From: Clostridia bacterium
GTDB lineage: Bacteria > Bacillota > Clostridia > TANB77 > CAG-508
Direction of reading: 5' to 3'
Assembly: GCA_017530505.1 (NCBI GenBank)
Contig: JAFXMI010000040.1
Span: forward strand, 1 to 36,650
DNA: 36,650 nt
Shown here: positions 8,839 to 18,445 of the stretch, one piece after another
Numbering within the stretch: the first letter of the stretch is position 1
Layout of the letters: the number at the start of each line of letters is the position of its first letter
Notes under the pieces: model-generated
Told to the model about the DNA's origin: nothing
The model's input: the letters and a program-made list of their open reading frames with translations, nothing else
Database searches by the model: none
Translations under genes and position numbers: made by a program

Positions 8839-11083
8839 ATGGAAAAAATGAATTTTGATGAGTGGAAAGATTTCAATTTAGGAAATTGGTCTAAAGAAAT
8901 TAATGTTAGGGACTTTATTCAAAAAAACTATATACCTTATGAAGGAGATTCATCATTTTTGTCTGAAGCATCTAATAAAACTAAAAAGTTATGGGACGAA
9001 GTTCTTGATCTTTTCAAAAAAGAAAGAGAAGCTGGTGGAGTTTTGGCCATTTCAAACGACATAGCTTCTACAATTACAAGTCATGATGCTGGATATATTG
9101 ATAAAGAATTAGAAGAAATTGTAGGTCTTCAAACAGATGCTCCTCTAAAAAGAGCAATTATGCCTAATGGTGGTATAAGAATTGTTGAAAAATCTTGTGA
9201 AGCTTATGGAAAAAAAGTTTCAGATAAATTAGAAGATATTTTTCATAATTATAGAAAAACTCATAATGATGGTGTTTTTTCAGCATATACTCCTGAAATC
9301 AGAGCTGCTCGTAGTTCTCACTTAATTACAGGACTTCCAGATCGGATATGGACGTGGAAGAATTATAGGTGATTATAGAAGAGTTGCGCTATATGGGGTT
9401 GATGCTTTAATAGAAGCAAAAAAAGAAGATTATGATAATACACGTTCTGATTGGATGGATGATGAAACAATTAGATCTAGAGAAGAAATATCAGAACAAA
9501 TAAAAGCATTAAATGATTTAAAAATAATGGCTCAAAAATATGGATTTGATATTTCTAAGCCTGCTAATAATGCTAAAGAAGCAATTCAATGGTTATATTT
9601 TGCATATTTAGCTGCTATTAAAGACCAAAACGGAGCTGCAATGAGCATTGGTAGGACTTCAACCTTCTTAGATATATTCATTGAAAGAGATATAAAAAAA
9701 GGTATTCTAACCGAAGAACAAGCCCAAGAATTAATGGATCACTTTATTATGAAATTAAGACTTGTTCGTTTCTTAAGAACTCCTGAATATGATGCTTTGT
9801 TTAGTGGAGATCCTGTTTGGGTTACTGAAAGTATTGGTGGAATGGGAATTGATGGAAGACCTTTGATTACTAAAAACTCATTTAGAGTACTTCATACTCT
9901 AGAAACTCTTGGTCCTTCTCCAGAACCAAATTTGACTGTTTTATGGTCAACTAGATTACCACAAGGTTTTAAAAATTATTGTGCGTATATTTCTATTAAA
10001 ACTAGTGCTGTTCAATACGAAAATGATGATTTAATGATACAATATTGGGGAGATGATTATGGAATCGCTTGTTGTGTATCTGCAATGAGAATTGGAAAAC
10101 AAATGCAATTTTTTGGTGCAAGAGCAAACCTTGCTAAAACTTTAACTTACGCTATAAATGGTGGACGTGATGAAGTTTCTGGAAAACAAATTACTCCTAA
10201 ATTTGCTCCTATTACAACTGAATATTTAGATTATGATGAGGTATGGGAAAGATTTGATCAAATGATGGATTATGTTGCAAAAACTTACGTTGATGCCTTA
10301 AATATTATTCATTATATGCATGATAAATACTCTTATGAAGCTATAGAAATGGCATTACATGACAAAAATATTTTAAGAACAATGGCGTGTGGAATAGCTG
10401 GTTTATCAATTGTTGCAGACTCTTTTTCAGCTATGAAATATGCAAAGGTCAAAACAATTAGAGATAATACTGGATTAGTAGTTGATTACGAAATTGAAGG
10501 TGATTTCCCTAAGTACGGAAATGATGACGATAGAGCTGATGAAATAGCTACTAAAATCCAAAAAGCTTTTATGGATAAATTAAGAAAACAAAAAACATAT
10601 AGAAATTCTAAACCTACAATGAGTATTTTAACTATTACTTCTAACGTAGTTTATGGTAAAGCAACAGGAAGTACTCCAGACGGAAGAAAAGCAGGTGCTC
10701 CATTTGGACCAGGTGCAAACCCTGTTCATGGAAGAGATACAAATGGTGCTATCGCAGTTCTTAACTCTTTAGCTAAGTTAAATTATGCTGAATCTGAGGA
10801 TGGTATATCATATACCTTTGCTATTATACCTAATACCCTTGGCAAAACAGAAAAAGATAGAATTAGTAATTTAACTTCTTTACTAGACGGTTACTTTAGT
10901 CAAATGAGCCATCATATTAATGTAAATGTATTTGATAGAAAACTTTTAGAAGATGCTATGGAACATCCAGAAAAATATCCTCAACTAACAATAAGAGTAT
11001 CTGGATATGCTGTTAATTTTATTAAATTAACAAGAGAACAACAACTTGATGTTATAAATAGAACAATTCATGAACGTATTTAA
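8839..11083 (+). CDS. pflB: Pyruvate formate-lyase, read through one CGGA +1 shift
   Basis: Glycyl-radical enzyme converting pyruvate plus CoA to acetyl-CoA and formate in anaerobic metabolism. Reading 8839-9342 (168 codons), skipping C9343 and continuing from 9344 gives 747 residues, the normal PflB length. The join reads [17 protein letters not shown], matching the conserved family sequence with no residue missing. Without the shift translation ends at a TGA nine codons later. The active-site cysteine pair (IACCVSAM, about residues 411-412) and the radical glycine (RVSGYAV, about 722) both lie after the shift, so the truncated product would be dead. The 579 codons after the shift are stop-free and well conserved, and the activase gene follows intact, arguing that full-length enzyme is made. 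Confidence 0.93.
9343..9346 (+). other. CGGA +1 frameshift / quadruplet site in pflB
   Basis: GAT-C-GGA-TAT: a single extra C precedes a glycine GGA codon, so the incoming frame meets CGG. Skipping one base, or reading CGGA as one glycine codon, restores PflB exactly. It is one of six identical lesions in the window. Confidence 0.85.
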
Positions 11084-11099
11084 TAATTAATAATTTTTG

Positions 11100-11140
11100 G
11101 AAAGGGATGTTTTCTTTTAAAAAGGTCATCCCTTTCTTTT
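11100..11140 (+). terminator. Hairpin terminator between pflB and pflA
   Basis: GAAAGGGATG (11100-11109) pairs with CATCCCTTTC (11127-11136), followed by TTTT. It lies 16 nt after the pflB stop and 38 nt before pflA, so it would reduce pflA expression relative to pflB if partly read through. Confidence 0.75.
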
Positions 11141-11177
11141 AAAAATGTAATAGTAAAAAGAAGAAAGGAGCATATAC

Positions 11178-11891
11178 ATGATAAGGGGTAGAATACACTC
11201 TTTTGAGTCTTTTGGAACAGTAGATGGTCCAGGAATAAGATTTGTTATATTTATGCAAGGTTGCCCACTTAAATGTAAATACTGTCATAATAGAGATACT
11301 TGGGAATTTAACAAAAGTGTTGAATACACCGTTGATTCTGTTGTAAATAAAATAATGCATTATAAACCATATTTTGATCGTTCTCATGGCGGTGTAACTG
11401 TTTCTGGTGGTGAGCCATTAGGACAAGCTGAATACGTTTTAGAACTCTTTAAAGAATTAAAGGAAAAAGGTATTCATACAGTATTAGATACTGCGGGCTC
11501 ATATAAGATTACCCCAAAAATTGAAGAATTATTATTATACACCGATTTAGTTATATTGGATATTAAGCATATTATTAAAGAAAAATGTATTGCTCTTACT
11601 GGACTATCAAATGAAAACGAAATAAATTTTGCTAGATATTTATCAGAAAAAAATATTCCTTTATGGATTAGACAAGTTTTAGTTCCTGGAATAACTAATG
11701 ATGAAAATGATTTAAAAACTTTAAAAAAATTTATTGATTCTTTAACTAATGTTCAAAAAGTAGAAATCTTACCTTATCATGATTTAGGAAAATATAAATG
11801 GGAGCAATTAGGTCTAGAATATCCCTTAAAAGATGTTCCTCTTCCTACTAACGATGAAATTGAAAAAGCTAAAAAAATATTAGGAATTTAA
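11178..11891 (+). CDS. pflA: Pyruvate formate-lyase activating enzyme (radical SAM)
   Basis: Uses S-adenosylmethionine and a [4Fe-4S] cluster to place the glycyl radical on PflB. It has 237 residues. The cluster motif GCPLKCKYCHN gives Cys29, Cys33 and Cys36, and VDGPGIRFVIFMQGC and VTVSGGEPL are classical activase motifs. An AAAGGAG site precedes the ATG. It sits directly after pflB with a terminator-like hairpin between them. The stop codon overlaps the stop of the convergent surface-protein gene. Confidence 0.96.
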   Translation: MIRGRIHSFESFGTVDGPGIRFVIFMQGCPLKCKYCHNRDTWEFNKSVEYTVDSVVNKIMHYKPYFDRSHGGVTVSGGEPLGQAEYVLELFKELKEKGIHTVLDTAGSYKITPKIEELLLYTDLVILDIKHIIKEKCIALTGLSNENEINFARYLSEKNIPLWIRQVLVPGITNDENDLKTLKKFIDSLTNVQKVEILPYHDLGKYKWEQLGLEYPLKDVPLPTNDEIEKAKKILGI

Positions 11892-13207
11892 AAACCAGTT
11901 TTTGGTAATATTTTAACTTCTTTAGAAATTATTTGAGTTGGTTTTTCAACTTCTTTAATAATTTCTATTTGTTTTTCTTGTATAATTTCTAATTGTGGTT
12001 CAGGTTCAGGTTTAATTTCTGTTTCTAGAATCGGTATATTAATCTTTTTATTTGTTATTATAATTTCTTTTTGCTCTCCATATCCTATTTCTATTTCATA
12101 AACTTCATTATTAATTTCATATCCATCAAGAGATTCAATTTCTTTAATATAATATTTCCCTGGCATTATTTTTTCAATTACTATTTTTCCATCTTCATCT
12201 GTAGTTAAATCAGTAAAAAGCTTTTCATCATCTATATTTTCTATACTAAATTTTACATTTTCTAAAGCCTCGTTAGTTTCTTCGTTAACCTTAAAAATAG
12301 AAATTGTAGAGGTATTTTCTAAATAATTTTCATCAATAGTACTCCCAATTTCTTCATACATAAATCCTGTTAAGGCATAATCTTGTGTTCCCGAAATTGT
12401 ACTAGTACCATACATTACTGGTTTTGTTTTAAGCTTTGCCACAGCATTTATTTTAAAGTTTCCTGATTCTATTAAACTTTCCATTGGAATTAAAATTTTA
12501 AAATGTTCATTCATTTTAAATTCATTGGCTTCTATTCCATCATTATTTACTATTTTTATACCGTTTGGAATATTTCCATCTAAAGAAATTAAATAATTTC
12601 CAGACGTAACATTAGAATCTGCATAATATTCTTTATACAAAGTATTCTCATCTTTATAAATTTGCCAATCTTTTGTTACTTGATGTATGTTTGTATAAAT
12701 ATTATCTACAATTATTTCATTAGAACTTCTTGCAGCATTAACAATATTGCAAAATATTTGATATGTTCTTCTTCCAGCTTCAGAATCTACTGCTCCATAA
12801 GACGAAATATCTCTATTATAAATCATTGTATAAACAGCTTGTTTAGTTGCTGTATAGGCTTCTTGACCATTGTTTGCTCCTAATTCTTCTAAACTTTTAT
12901 ATGGATATCCATTTATTATTGCTCTCCAAACATTAATATCTCTTAACTTATCAGCACCATTTACAACATATTCTCCTCTTTCTCCGGCACCATCTACAGT
13001 AGCATCTAAACAATAAGCTGGATATTCATTACCATCTTTAATATAAGCTACATAGGTAGTTCTTATTGGAGTTCCATTATATGTCAGTAATCTTTCACAA
13101 TCAGCTTTAGGAAATACGTTTCTTTGGCCTACTTCCAAAACGGCAAAAGATTTTGTATAAGCGCTAACTAACATTATTATTAAAAATATTGATAATATTT
13201 TTTTCAA
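11888..13207 (-). CDS. Surface protein with thioester and Cna-B domains, C-terminus cut at LPKTG
   Basis: A 439-residue exported protein. A signal peptide (residues 1-22) is followed by a thioester-type adhesin domain: Cys66 in YPAYCLDA and a TKQAVY segment matching the TQxA motif whose Gln forms a thioester with the Cys. Next comes a Cna-B/SpaA-like domain (about 300-390; TISIFKVNEETNEALENVKFS, GKYYIKEIE), then a Pro/Glu-rich stalk. It ends in LPKTGF immediately followed by the stop. Normal sortase substrates carry a hydrophobic helix and basic tail after LPxTG; here these are absent, and the stop overlaps the convergent pflA stop. The downstream sequence in frame is only the antisense of pflA. 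A sortase gene lies just upstream. Either the anchor was lost or the protein is released. Confidence 0.82.
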   Translation of the reverse strand: MKKILSIFLIIMLVSAYTKSFAVLEVGQRNVFPKADCERLLTYNGTPIRTTYVAYIKDGNEYPAYCLDATVDGAGERGEYVVNGADKLRDINVWRAIINGYPYKSLEELGANNGQEAYTATKQAVYTMIYNRDISSYGAVDSEAGRRTYQIFCNIVNAARSSNEIIVDNIYTNIHQVTKDWQIYKDENTLYKEYYADSNVTSGNYLISLDGNIPNGIKIVNNDGIEANEFKMNEHFKILIPMESLIESGNFKINAVAKLKTKPVMYGTSTISGTQDYALTGFMYEEIGSTIDENYLENTSTISIFKVNEETNEALENVKFSIENIDDEKLFTDLTTDEDGKIVIEKIMPGKYYIKEIESLDGYEINNEVYEIEIGYGEQKEIIITNKKINIPILETEIKPEPEPQLEIIQEKQIEIIKEVEKPTQIISKEVKILPKTGF

Positions 13208-13241
13208 TATATTCCTCCTTAATTATTTAATATATATACTC

Positions 13242-13791
13242 TTATATATTATTTAAAACTGCTCTAACATATAATCTACTATTAGGTTTATTTTCAATAC
13301 ATGTAATAAGAGTAAGATTTGTATCTTCTGTATTTTCTAATTTACTCCAATCAGTTTCTAGTATTTCTCCTTTTTCTGTAACAACAAATAACATATTATT
13401 CCCGTTTGTATGAATAAAAAATCTCATCTCCTATTTGAAGTTCCTTAATTCTTTTAAAATAATTAACATCATATCCTCTATTATGCGCTGCTAAACCAAT
13501 ATTTCCATTATCTTTATTAGTTTCAATAAAATGTCCAATACTATTGTTTAAAGTAACACTATCTGTTCCTTCTTTAATTTCAGCTTCTAACTCAATTTTT
13601 GGAATTCTTAAAAACCAATTATTATTATGAACATAGTCTTGAACTGTTTCAACTTGTATTAATCTAGCTTGAACTTTAACATTTGAATTTGTTTTTGGAA
13701 AAATAAAGGATAAACTAAAGTAAATTAAAATTGAAATACATAAAGCTATCGCATTTATTCCTTTCTTACTGTAAATAAAACAATAAATCAC
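13242..13791 (-). CDS. Sortase, read through one CGGG +1 shift
   Basis: Membrane transpeptidase that anchors surface proteins. Reading from 13791, skipping the C at 13404 and continuing to 13242 gives about 182 residues: an N-terminal membrane segment (about 11-31), catalytic His103 (AAHNRG), Cys164 (TLITC) and Arg172 (PNSRL). Cys and Arg lie after the shift; the unshifted frame ends CGG-GAA-TAA. The join reads YSYK-G-NNMLFVV. The start is unclear: the only in-frame candidate is a GTG lying inside a perfect GGGAGGTGAT ribosome binding site. The TTG at ideal spacing is out of frame by one base. It lies 34 nt upstream of the LPKTG protein and has a strong promoter about 95 nt upstream. Family certain, class not assigned. 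Confidence 0.85.
13401..13404 (-). other. CGGG +1 frameshift / quadruplet site in the sortase gene
   Basis: Minus strand reads TAC-AAA-C-GGG-AAT. The extra C (complement of 13404) precedes glycine GGG; skipping it restores the sortase frame up to the catalytic Cys and Arg. Confidence 0.82.
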
Positions 13792-13884
13792 CTCCCTTAT
13801 TATTTAAATTTTAAATTTTGATTTTTAAGCAAAGAAAATTGCTAAAAAGAATTTTAAGAAAAATATTATATAAACTTATATAAA

Positions 13885-13913
13885 ATAATACTACGATTTT
13901 TTTTCAAAGTCAA
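13885..13913 (-). promoter_or_regulatory. Promoter of the sortase / surface-protein pair
   Basis: On the minus strand TTGACT (13913-13908) and TATTAT (13890-13885) are 17 nt apart, giving a leader of roughly 85 nt before the sortase ribosome binding site. Confidence 0.75.
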
Positions 13914-13989
13914 GTACATTTTTATAATTATTACATAATAATTTTTTTCACCCTTATTACAATTCATAACTTATATAAATTAATATATT

Positions 13990-15486
13990 TTATTTTGATT
14001 TATTAATTTCAAAATAAAATTCTACTCCATCTACTTTGTTTTTTACGCCATAACTATTATTGTATTGAGTCATAATAGCTTTTACTAGTGATAATCCAAT
14101 TCCTGTACCGCCGTTTTCTCTATTTCTCGAACTATCAACTTTATAAAAACGATTCCAAATTCTATTTAAATCTTCCTCTTCTATATTCTCACCTGTATTA
14201 AAAATAGATACTCTTAATTTTTCAGGATTTTTTGCATTTTTTACATTAATAATTATTTTCTTCTTTCCATTAACTTTTAAAACATTTTTAATAGCATTTG
14301 TAAAATAATTAGTAACAACTTGCTCAATATAAAAATCATCAGCATAAACCTTTATTTGAGAATTATCATTAAATTCAACTTCTATTTCTTTTTCTTCAAG
14401 CTTAACTTTAGAATAACGAATTACTTCATTAATTACCTCTGATAAATCAAAAGTTTTATTATTAAATTTTCTTTCTCCATATTCTAATTTCATTAGTTCT
14501 AATAATCTTTTTACTAGTTTATCCATTTTATTTGCTTCATCTAAAATAACTTCACTGTAAAATTTTTTACCATTTTCATCTGTTGCTACATTATCAATTA
14601 AACCTTCTGCATATCCTTGAATAAGTGAAATTGGAGTTTTTAATTCATGTGATACATCAGAAATAAACTGCTTACGCATTTCATCAATTTTTGAACGTTC
14701 TTCAATATCTTTTTCCAGTTCAATATTATTTTGTTTTAATTCCTTAATTTTATCTTCTAATTTATCTGATAAAATATTAATACTTCTGCCTAACTCATTA
14801 ATTTCATCTTCACTATCATTTAATCTATATTTTTTACTGAAATCAAGATTTGCCATATCATTTGCAATATCATTTAATTCTTCAATTGGCTTTGTAAAAT
14901 GCTCTGTAATTGAAAATATTGCAATTACACCAATTATAGCAGTAGCAAACCCTAAAAAAAGTAAAAATTGGTTAGATATTTTTACACTATCTGTTATTGG
15001 TGCTATTGAAATTCTAATATATGCTTTTATATTTTCGGAAATTTCTCCAGACAAAACAATAAAATCCATCCCAAACGTTTTATCTTGAACACTCGAAATA
15101 GTAACCTCTTCTGTAGAATATAAAATATCACTTTTATTAAAAATATTATATCCTACATTATATTTTACTTCTTTTAAGTCATTAAAATTTGATAGAAAAT
15201 TATCAGCTGACGAAAATAAAACTTCATGATTTTTTAATATTAATATGTCAAAACTATTATTAAGTGCATTTTTTTCAAGCTCATATTTAATATTTTCATC
15301 AACTTTATCATTAACATTTTTCCTTATATATTCATAAGTTTCTAAAGAAGAATTCTTTTTTGAATTATAATAAAGAGTTTCTAAAATAACCCTATTAACA
15401 ATAACTAAAAATCCTATAATCATTATAATAACAATGCAAAGAGTAATAGATAACTTTGCTCTTACTGAATTAAAAATTTTTTTCAT
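13990..15486 (-). CDS. Sensor histidine kinase
   Basis: A 498-residue membrane sensor kinase. It has two transmembrane helices (about 12-31 and 173-193) flanking an extracytoplasmic sensor domain, a HAMP linker (about 194-250) and a HisKA domain with phospho-acceptor His280 in SHELKTPISLIQG. The ATPase domain carries the N-box VVTNYFTNAIKN and G-boxes (NTGENIEE; ENGGTGIGLSLVKAI). It follows its response regulator with a 17-nt gap, so the two form a pair. The stimulus is unknown; the surrounding envelope genes make a cell-wall role plausible but unproven. Confidence 0.94.
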   Translation of the reverse strand: MKKIFNSVRAKLSITLCIVIIMIIGFLVIVNRVILETLYYNSKKNSSLETYEYIRKNVNDKVDENIKYELEKNALNNSFDILILKNHEVLFSSADNFLSNFNDLKEVKYNVGYNIFNKSDILYSTEEVTISSVQDKTFGMDFIVLSGEISENIKAYIRISIAPITDSVKISNQFLLFLGFATAIIGVIAIFSITEHFTKPIEELNDIANDMANLDFSKKYRLNDSEDEINELGRSINILSDKLEDKIKELKQNNIELEKDIEERSKIDEMRKQFISDVSHELKTPISLIQGYAEGLIDNVATDENGKKFYSEVILDEANKMDKLVKRLLELMKLEYGERKFNNKTFDLSEVINEVIRYSKVKLEEKEIEVEFNDNSQIKVYADDFYIEQVVTNYFTNAIKNVLKVNGKKKIIINVKNAKNPEKLRVSIFNTGENIEEEDLNRIWNRFYKVDSSRNRENGGTGIGLSLVKAIMTQYNNSYGVKNKVDGVEFYFEINKSK

Positions 15487-15503
15487 AATTTATATAAATC
15501 TTT

Positions 15504-16184
15504 CTACTTTATTTCAAATTTATATCCAATTCCCCTAATTGTTTGAATATGTTTTCCTTTTTTTCCAAGCTTATGTCTAATTTTTTTAATATGACTGTCA
15601 ATTGTTCTAGAATCACCATAATAATCATAATTCCAAACAGTATTTAAGATTTTATCTCTAGAAAGCGCAATATTTTCGTTATCCAATAAATATTTTAATA
15701 ACTCATATTCTCTAAAACTAAGTTCTATTGGTTTTCCATCTACAGTTACAGTTCTTCCTTCACTATTTATAACAATTCCATCATAGTTTTTAAATTCTTT
15801 TAATTTTGCTGAAGTTCTTTTTAAAATAGCTTCAACTCTTGCGACTAAAACTTTGGGACTAAAAGGTTTAGAAATATATTCATCTACTCCTAGTTCAAAA
15901 CCAAAAAGTTCATCCTGTTCTTCAGCCCTTGCTGTAAGCATTACAATAGGAAGCTCCTTATTTTCTTGTCTAATCTGACGAAGTACTGACCAACCATCTA
16001 ATTTAGGCATCATAACATCTAAAAGAATTAAATTAATTTTATCCCTATTTTCATTGTAAATTCTAATAGCTTTTTCTCCATCTTCTGCTTCTAAAACCCT
16101 GAAATTTTTTTGTATTAAAAAATCTTTAATGAGCTTTCTCATTCTAGCTTCATCATCTACTATTAAAATTGTTAGATCGTTCAT
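15504..16184 (-). CDS. OmpR/PhoB-family response regulator
   Basis: A 226-residue regulator. The receiver domain has the acidic pair in IVDDEARM, phospho-acceptor Asp56 (LILLDVMMPK), the conserved Thr (MLTARAE) and Lys (YISKPFSP). The C-terminal winged-helix DNA-binding domain has the typical LSFREYELLKYLL and SRTIDSHIKKIRHKLG motifs. TTGGAGGAT precedes the ATG. It is the first gene of the two-component pair. Confidence 0.96.
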   Translation of the reverse strand: MNDLTILIVDDEARMRKLIKDFLIQKNFRVLEAEDGEKAIRIYNENRDKINLILLDVMMPKLDGWSVLRQIRQENKELPIVMLTARAEEQDELFGFELGVDEYISKPFSPKVLVARVEAILKRTSAKLKEFKNYDGIVINSEGRTVTVDGKPIELSFREYELLKYLLDNENIALSRDKILNTVWNYDYYGDSRTIDSHIKKIRHKLGKKGKHIQTIRGIGYKFEIK

Positions 16185-16289
16185 AAGTAATCCTCCAATA
16201 AAACAATTATTTTTATGTTAGAATAATATAATATTTTTATGTTTTTTATGTGAAATATTTTTAAATAAACTGTTTCTTAAAGAAATAAA

Positions 16290-18059
16290 TTAAATTAAAT
16301 TTTTCAATTCCTTCAAATTTTTCTCAAAATACTTAAATATAAAATCGTAAGTTTGTCCTTTTTCTAAATTAACATCAACTGAATTTAGTAATTCTAACGA
16401 TCCTTCTTTGCCACCTTTACTTAACATATCTATATATCTTTTAATATAATTTGGTTCTTTTTCTAAAATCTTTGTTGCAATTGCTACCCCAGAAGTAATT
16501 CCAGTTGCATATTTATAGACATAAAAGCATCTATAAAAATGAGGAATTCTTGCCCACTCATATTTGATAGTATCATCTATTTCTACGTCTTTTCCAAAAT
16601 ATTTTTTTACTAAATTTAAATATATATTATTTAAATCTTCTGAAGTAAGGCTTTCACCATTTTCAATTTTTTCATGAACTTCCATTTCAAATTCTGCAAA
16701 CATAGTTTGTCTAAATAACGTTGCTCTAATAGTATCTAATTGATCATTTATTAATGCTGCTTTCTTTTTTCTATCAGTTTCCTTATTTATCAAATAATTT
16801 GCAAGTAATATTTCATTTACAGTTGAAGCAACTTCAGCAATCATAATTGTATAATTAGCGTTAATAATGTTTTGAGATTTAGAAGCATAATAGCTATGCA
16901 TTGTATGACCAAGTTCATGAGCTAAAGTTGAAACATCTCTTGATGAATTAACATAGTTTAATAAAATATATGGATGAACAGTATGAATTCCCATACTATA
17001 TCCACCTGACATTTTATTTTGTCTTTCTTCTACATCAATCCATCCATTTTCCATTGCAAATTTAACATTATTTATATAATCTTTTCCCATAATTTCTAAA
17101 GCATCTAATACAATCTTTTTACCCTCACTATATAAAATTTCACTTTTTCCCTCTTCTAATGGGTTTGCATATACATCATATACATGAATTTTTTTAATAT
17201 TTAATAATTTTTTCTTAAGCTCAAGATATTCATAATTTAAAGACAAATTTTTATTTACATTATCTATTAAAGTTTTATAAACTATAACATTTGAGTCATC
17301 AGCTTCTACAGCGGCTTCCAATGATGATTTATATTTTCTTAATTTACTAGAAATACACCTCGCTTTAACTCTAGATAAATACATTTCTGTAATTGAATTA
17401 ATATGTTTTCTATATAAGGAATAGACAGAATCAAAAGCTTGTTTTCTAATATTTTGATCAAGATCTTTTAAATATATAGAAAATAATCCATCTGTAACTT
17501 TTAATTTTTCTCCGTTTTTACCTATTATTGATGGATATTCAAACTCTATATTTGTAAGCACATCATAAATATTTTCTGAGCTACCTAATACTTCAATATA
17601 TTCTGCTAAAGTTTCTTCAATATTTTGTTGTAAAATATGTTTTTTGTTTTTTATAATATCTTTAATTGATTTATTAAATTCTTTATTTAATATTTCATTT
17701 TCTTCTAAATACTTTTCCAAAACTCCATCTTCTAAAGAACTTAATTCTGGCTCAATAAAACTAGTAGATACACTAAAATCTGTACCCATCTTTTCTGCTC
17801 TTTTATAAAGCTTAATAGCTTCTTTATTAGACATATCTCTATGATAATTTAGCATTGCATATCCGTATATTTTCTCTTCAAGTTCAAGTAGGTACTCTAA
17901 AAGCTTATAACAACTTGCTACATTCTCTGAAGAATCTTTAAAAGTACCTTTATATTTTTTTATTTTTTCTATTCCACTATAAATTTCTTTAAAATCTTGA
18001 TTTATTTCTTCATTACTATTATAAATATCTGATAAATTCCATTCTAAACTATTTTTCAC
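16290..18059 (-). CDS. pepF: Oligoendopeptidase F (family M3)
   Basis: Cytosolic zinc metallopeptidase that degrades oligopeptides. The zinc motif TLAHELGHTMHSYY (first His about residue 381) and the substrate-binding PYILLNY/GYSMGIHT region are intact. I set the start at the GTG at 18059 (589 residues), because AAGGAGG lies about 9 nt upstream and the family N-terminal sequence LEWNLSDIY begins four residues in. An ATG at 18113 would extend the frame but falls on the -35 box of the promoter. Single gene between the two-component system and a 332-nt gap. Confidence 0.94.
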   Translation of the reverse strand: MKNSLEWNLSDIYNSNEEINQDFKEIYSGIEKIKKYKGTFKDSSENVASCYKLLEYLLELEEKIYGYAMLNYHRDMSNKEAIKLYKRAEKMGTDFSVSTSFIEPELSSLEDGVLEKYLEENEILNKEFNKSIKDIIKNKKHILQQNIEETLAEYIEVLGSSENIYDVLTNIEFEYPSIIGKNGEKLKVTDGLFSIYLKDLDQNIRKQAFDSVYSLYRKHINSITEMYLSRVKARCISSKLRKYKSSLEAAVEADDSNVIVYKTLIDNVNKNLSLNYEYLELKKKLLNIKKIHVYDVYANPLEEGKSEILYSEGKKIVLDALEIMGKDYINNVKFAMENGWIDVEERQNKMSGGYSMGIHTVHPYILLNYVNSSRDVSTLAHELGHTMHSYYASKSQNIINANYTIMIAEVASTVNEILLANYLINKETDRKKKAALINDQLDTIRATLFRQTMFAEFEMEVHEKIENGESLTSEDLNNIYLNLVKKYFGKDVEIDDTIKYEWARIPHFYRCFYVYKYATGITSGVAIATKILEKEPNYIKRYIDMLSKGGKEGSLELLNSVDVNLEKGQTYDFIFKYFEKNLKELKNLI

Positions 18060-18084
18060 TATATCTTCCTCCTTATTGGAGTTT

Positions 18085-18113
18085 ATTTTACCACTTTTTC
18101 TATTTAAAATCAA
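18085..18113 (-). promoter_or_regulatory. Promoter of pepF
   Basis: On the minus strand TTGATT (18113-18108) and TAAAAT (18090-18085) are 17 nt apart, with a TGG just before the -10. Its position rules out the upstream ATG as the pepF start. Confidence 0.65.
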
Positions 18114-18445
18114 ATAAATTAATTTTTAAAACAATTATAATTTTACTTTATCTTTGTTAGATAATTATTTAAATTTTCTGTTAATTATGTTATAATTCTC
18201 TTGACACATAATTAAAAACCTTTAATATTAAGTCTCATAACCAACATTTTAAATGATTTTTTATTGTCTATTTTATTTTTATTTTACTAACGTGCAATCT
18301 ATTTGCAATCTATTATACAATATTCATTTTATAATAATTCTAAAATATAAATTATATATAAATTTATATTTCATATTTAAAGTTTATACACGTAAAAAAA
18401 AAGACTACTAAAAAGTAATCTTTTTATAATCCATATTTTTTTAAA
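18114..18445. other. AT-rich intergenic region with a tandem 11-mer
   Basis: I find no gene in these 332 nt. The stretch contains a perfect tandem repeat, TGCAATCTATT twice (18293-18303, 18304-18314), and at its right end the terminator of the TM2 gene. The repeat resembles a small insertion scar or binding-site pair; no mobile-element gene is nearby. Confidence 0.5.
18396..18428 (-). terminator. Terminator of the TM2 gene
   Basis: Arms AAAAAGACTACT and AGTAATCTTTTT pair with one mismatch; on the minus strand the stem is followed by a run of eight or more T. It lies 17 nt after the stop of the TM2-domain gene. Confidence 0.7.

Noticed and set aside
9330..9350. Classical -1 slippery heptamer or RF2-type stop-dependent frameshift
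   Set aside because: No X-XXY-YYZ heptamer, no stop codon at the shift point and no Shine-Dalgarno-like stimulator shared by the sites; the direction needed is +1.
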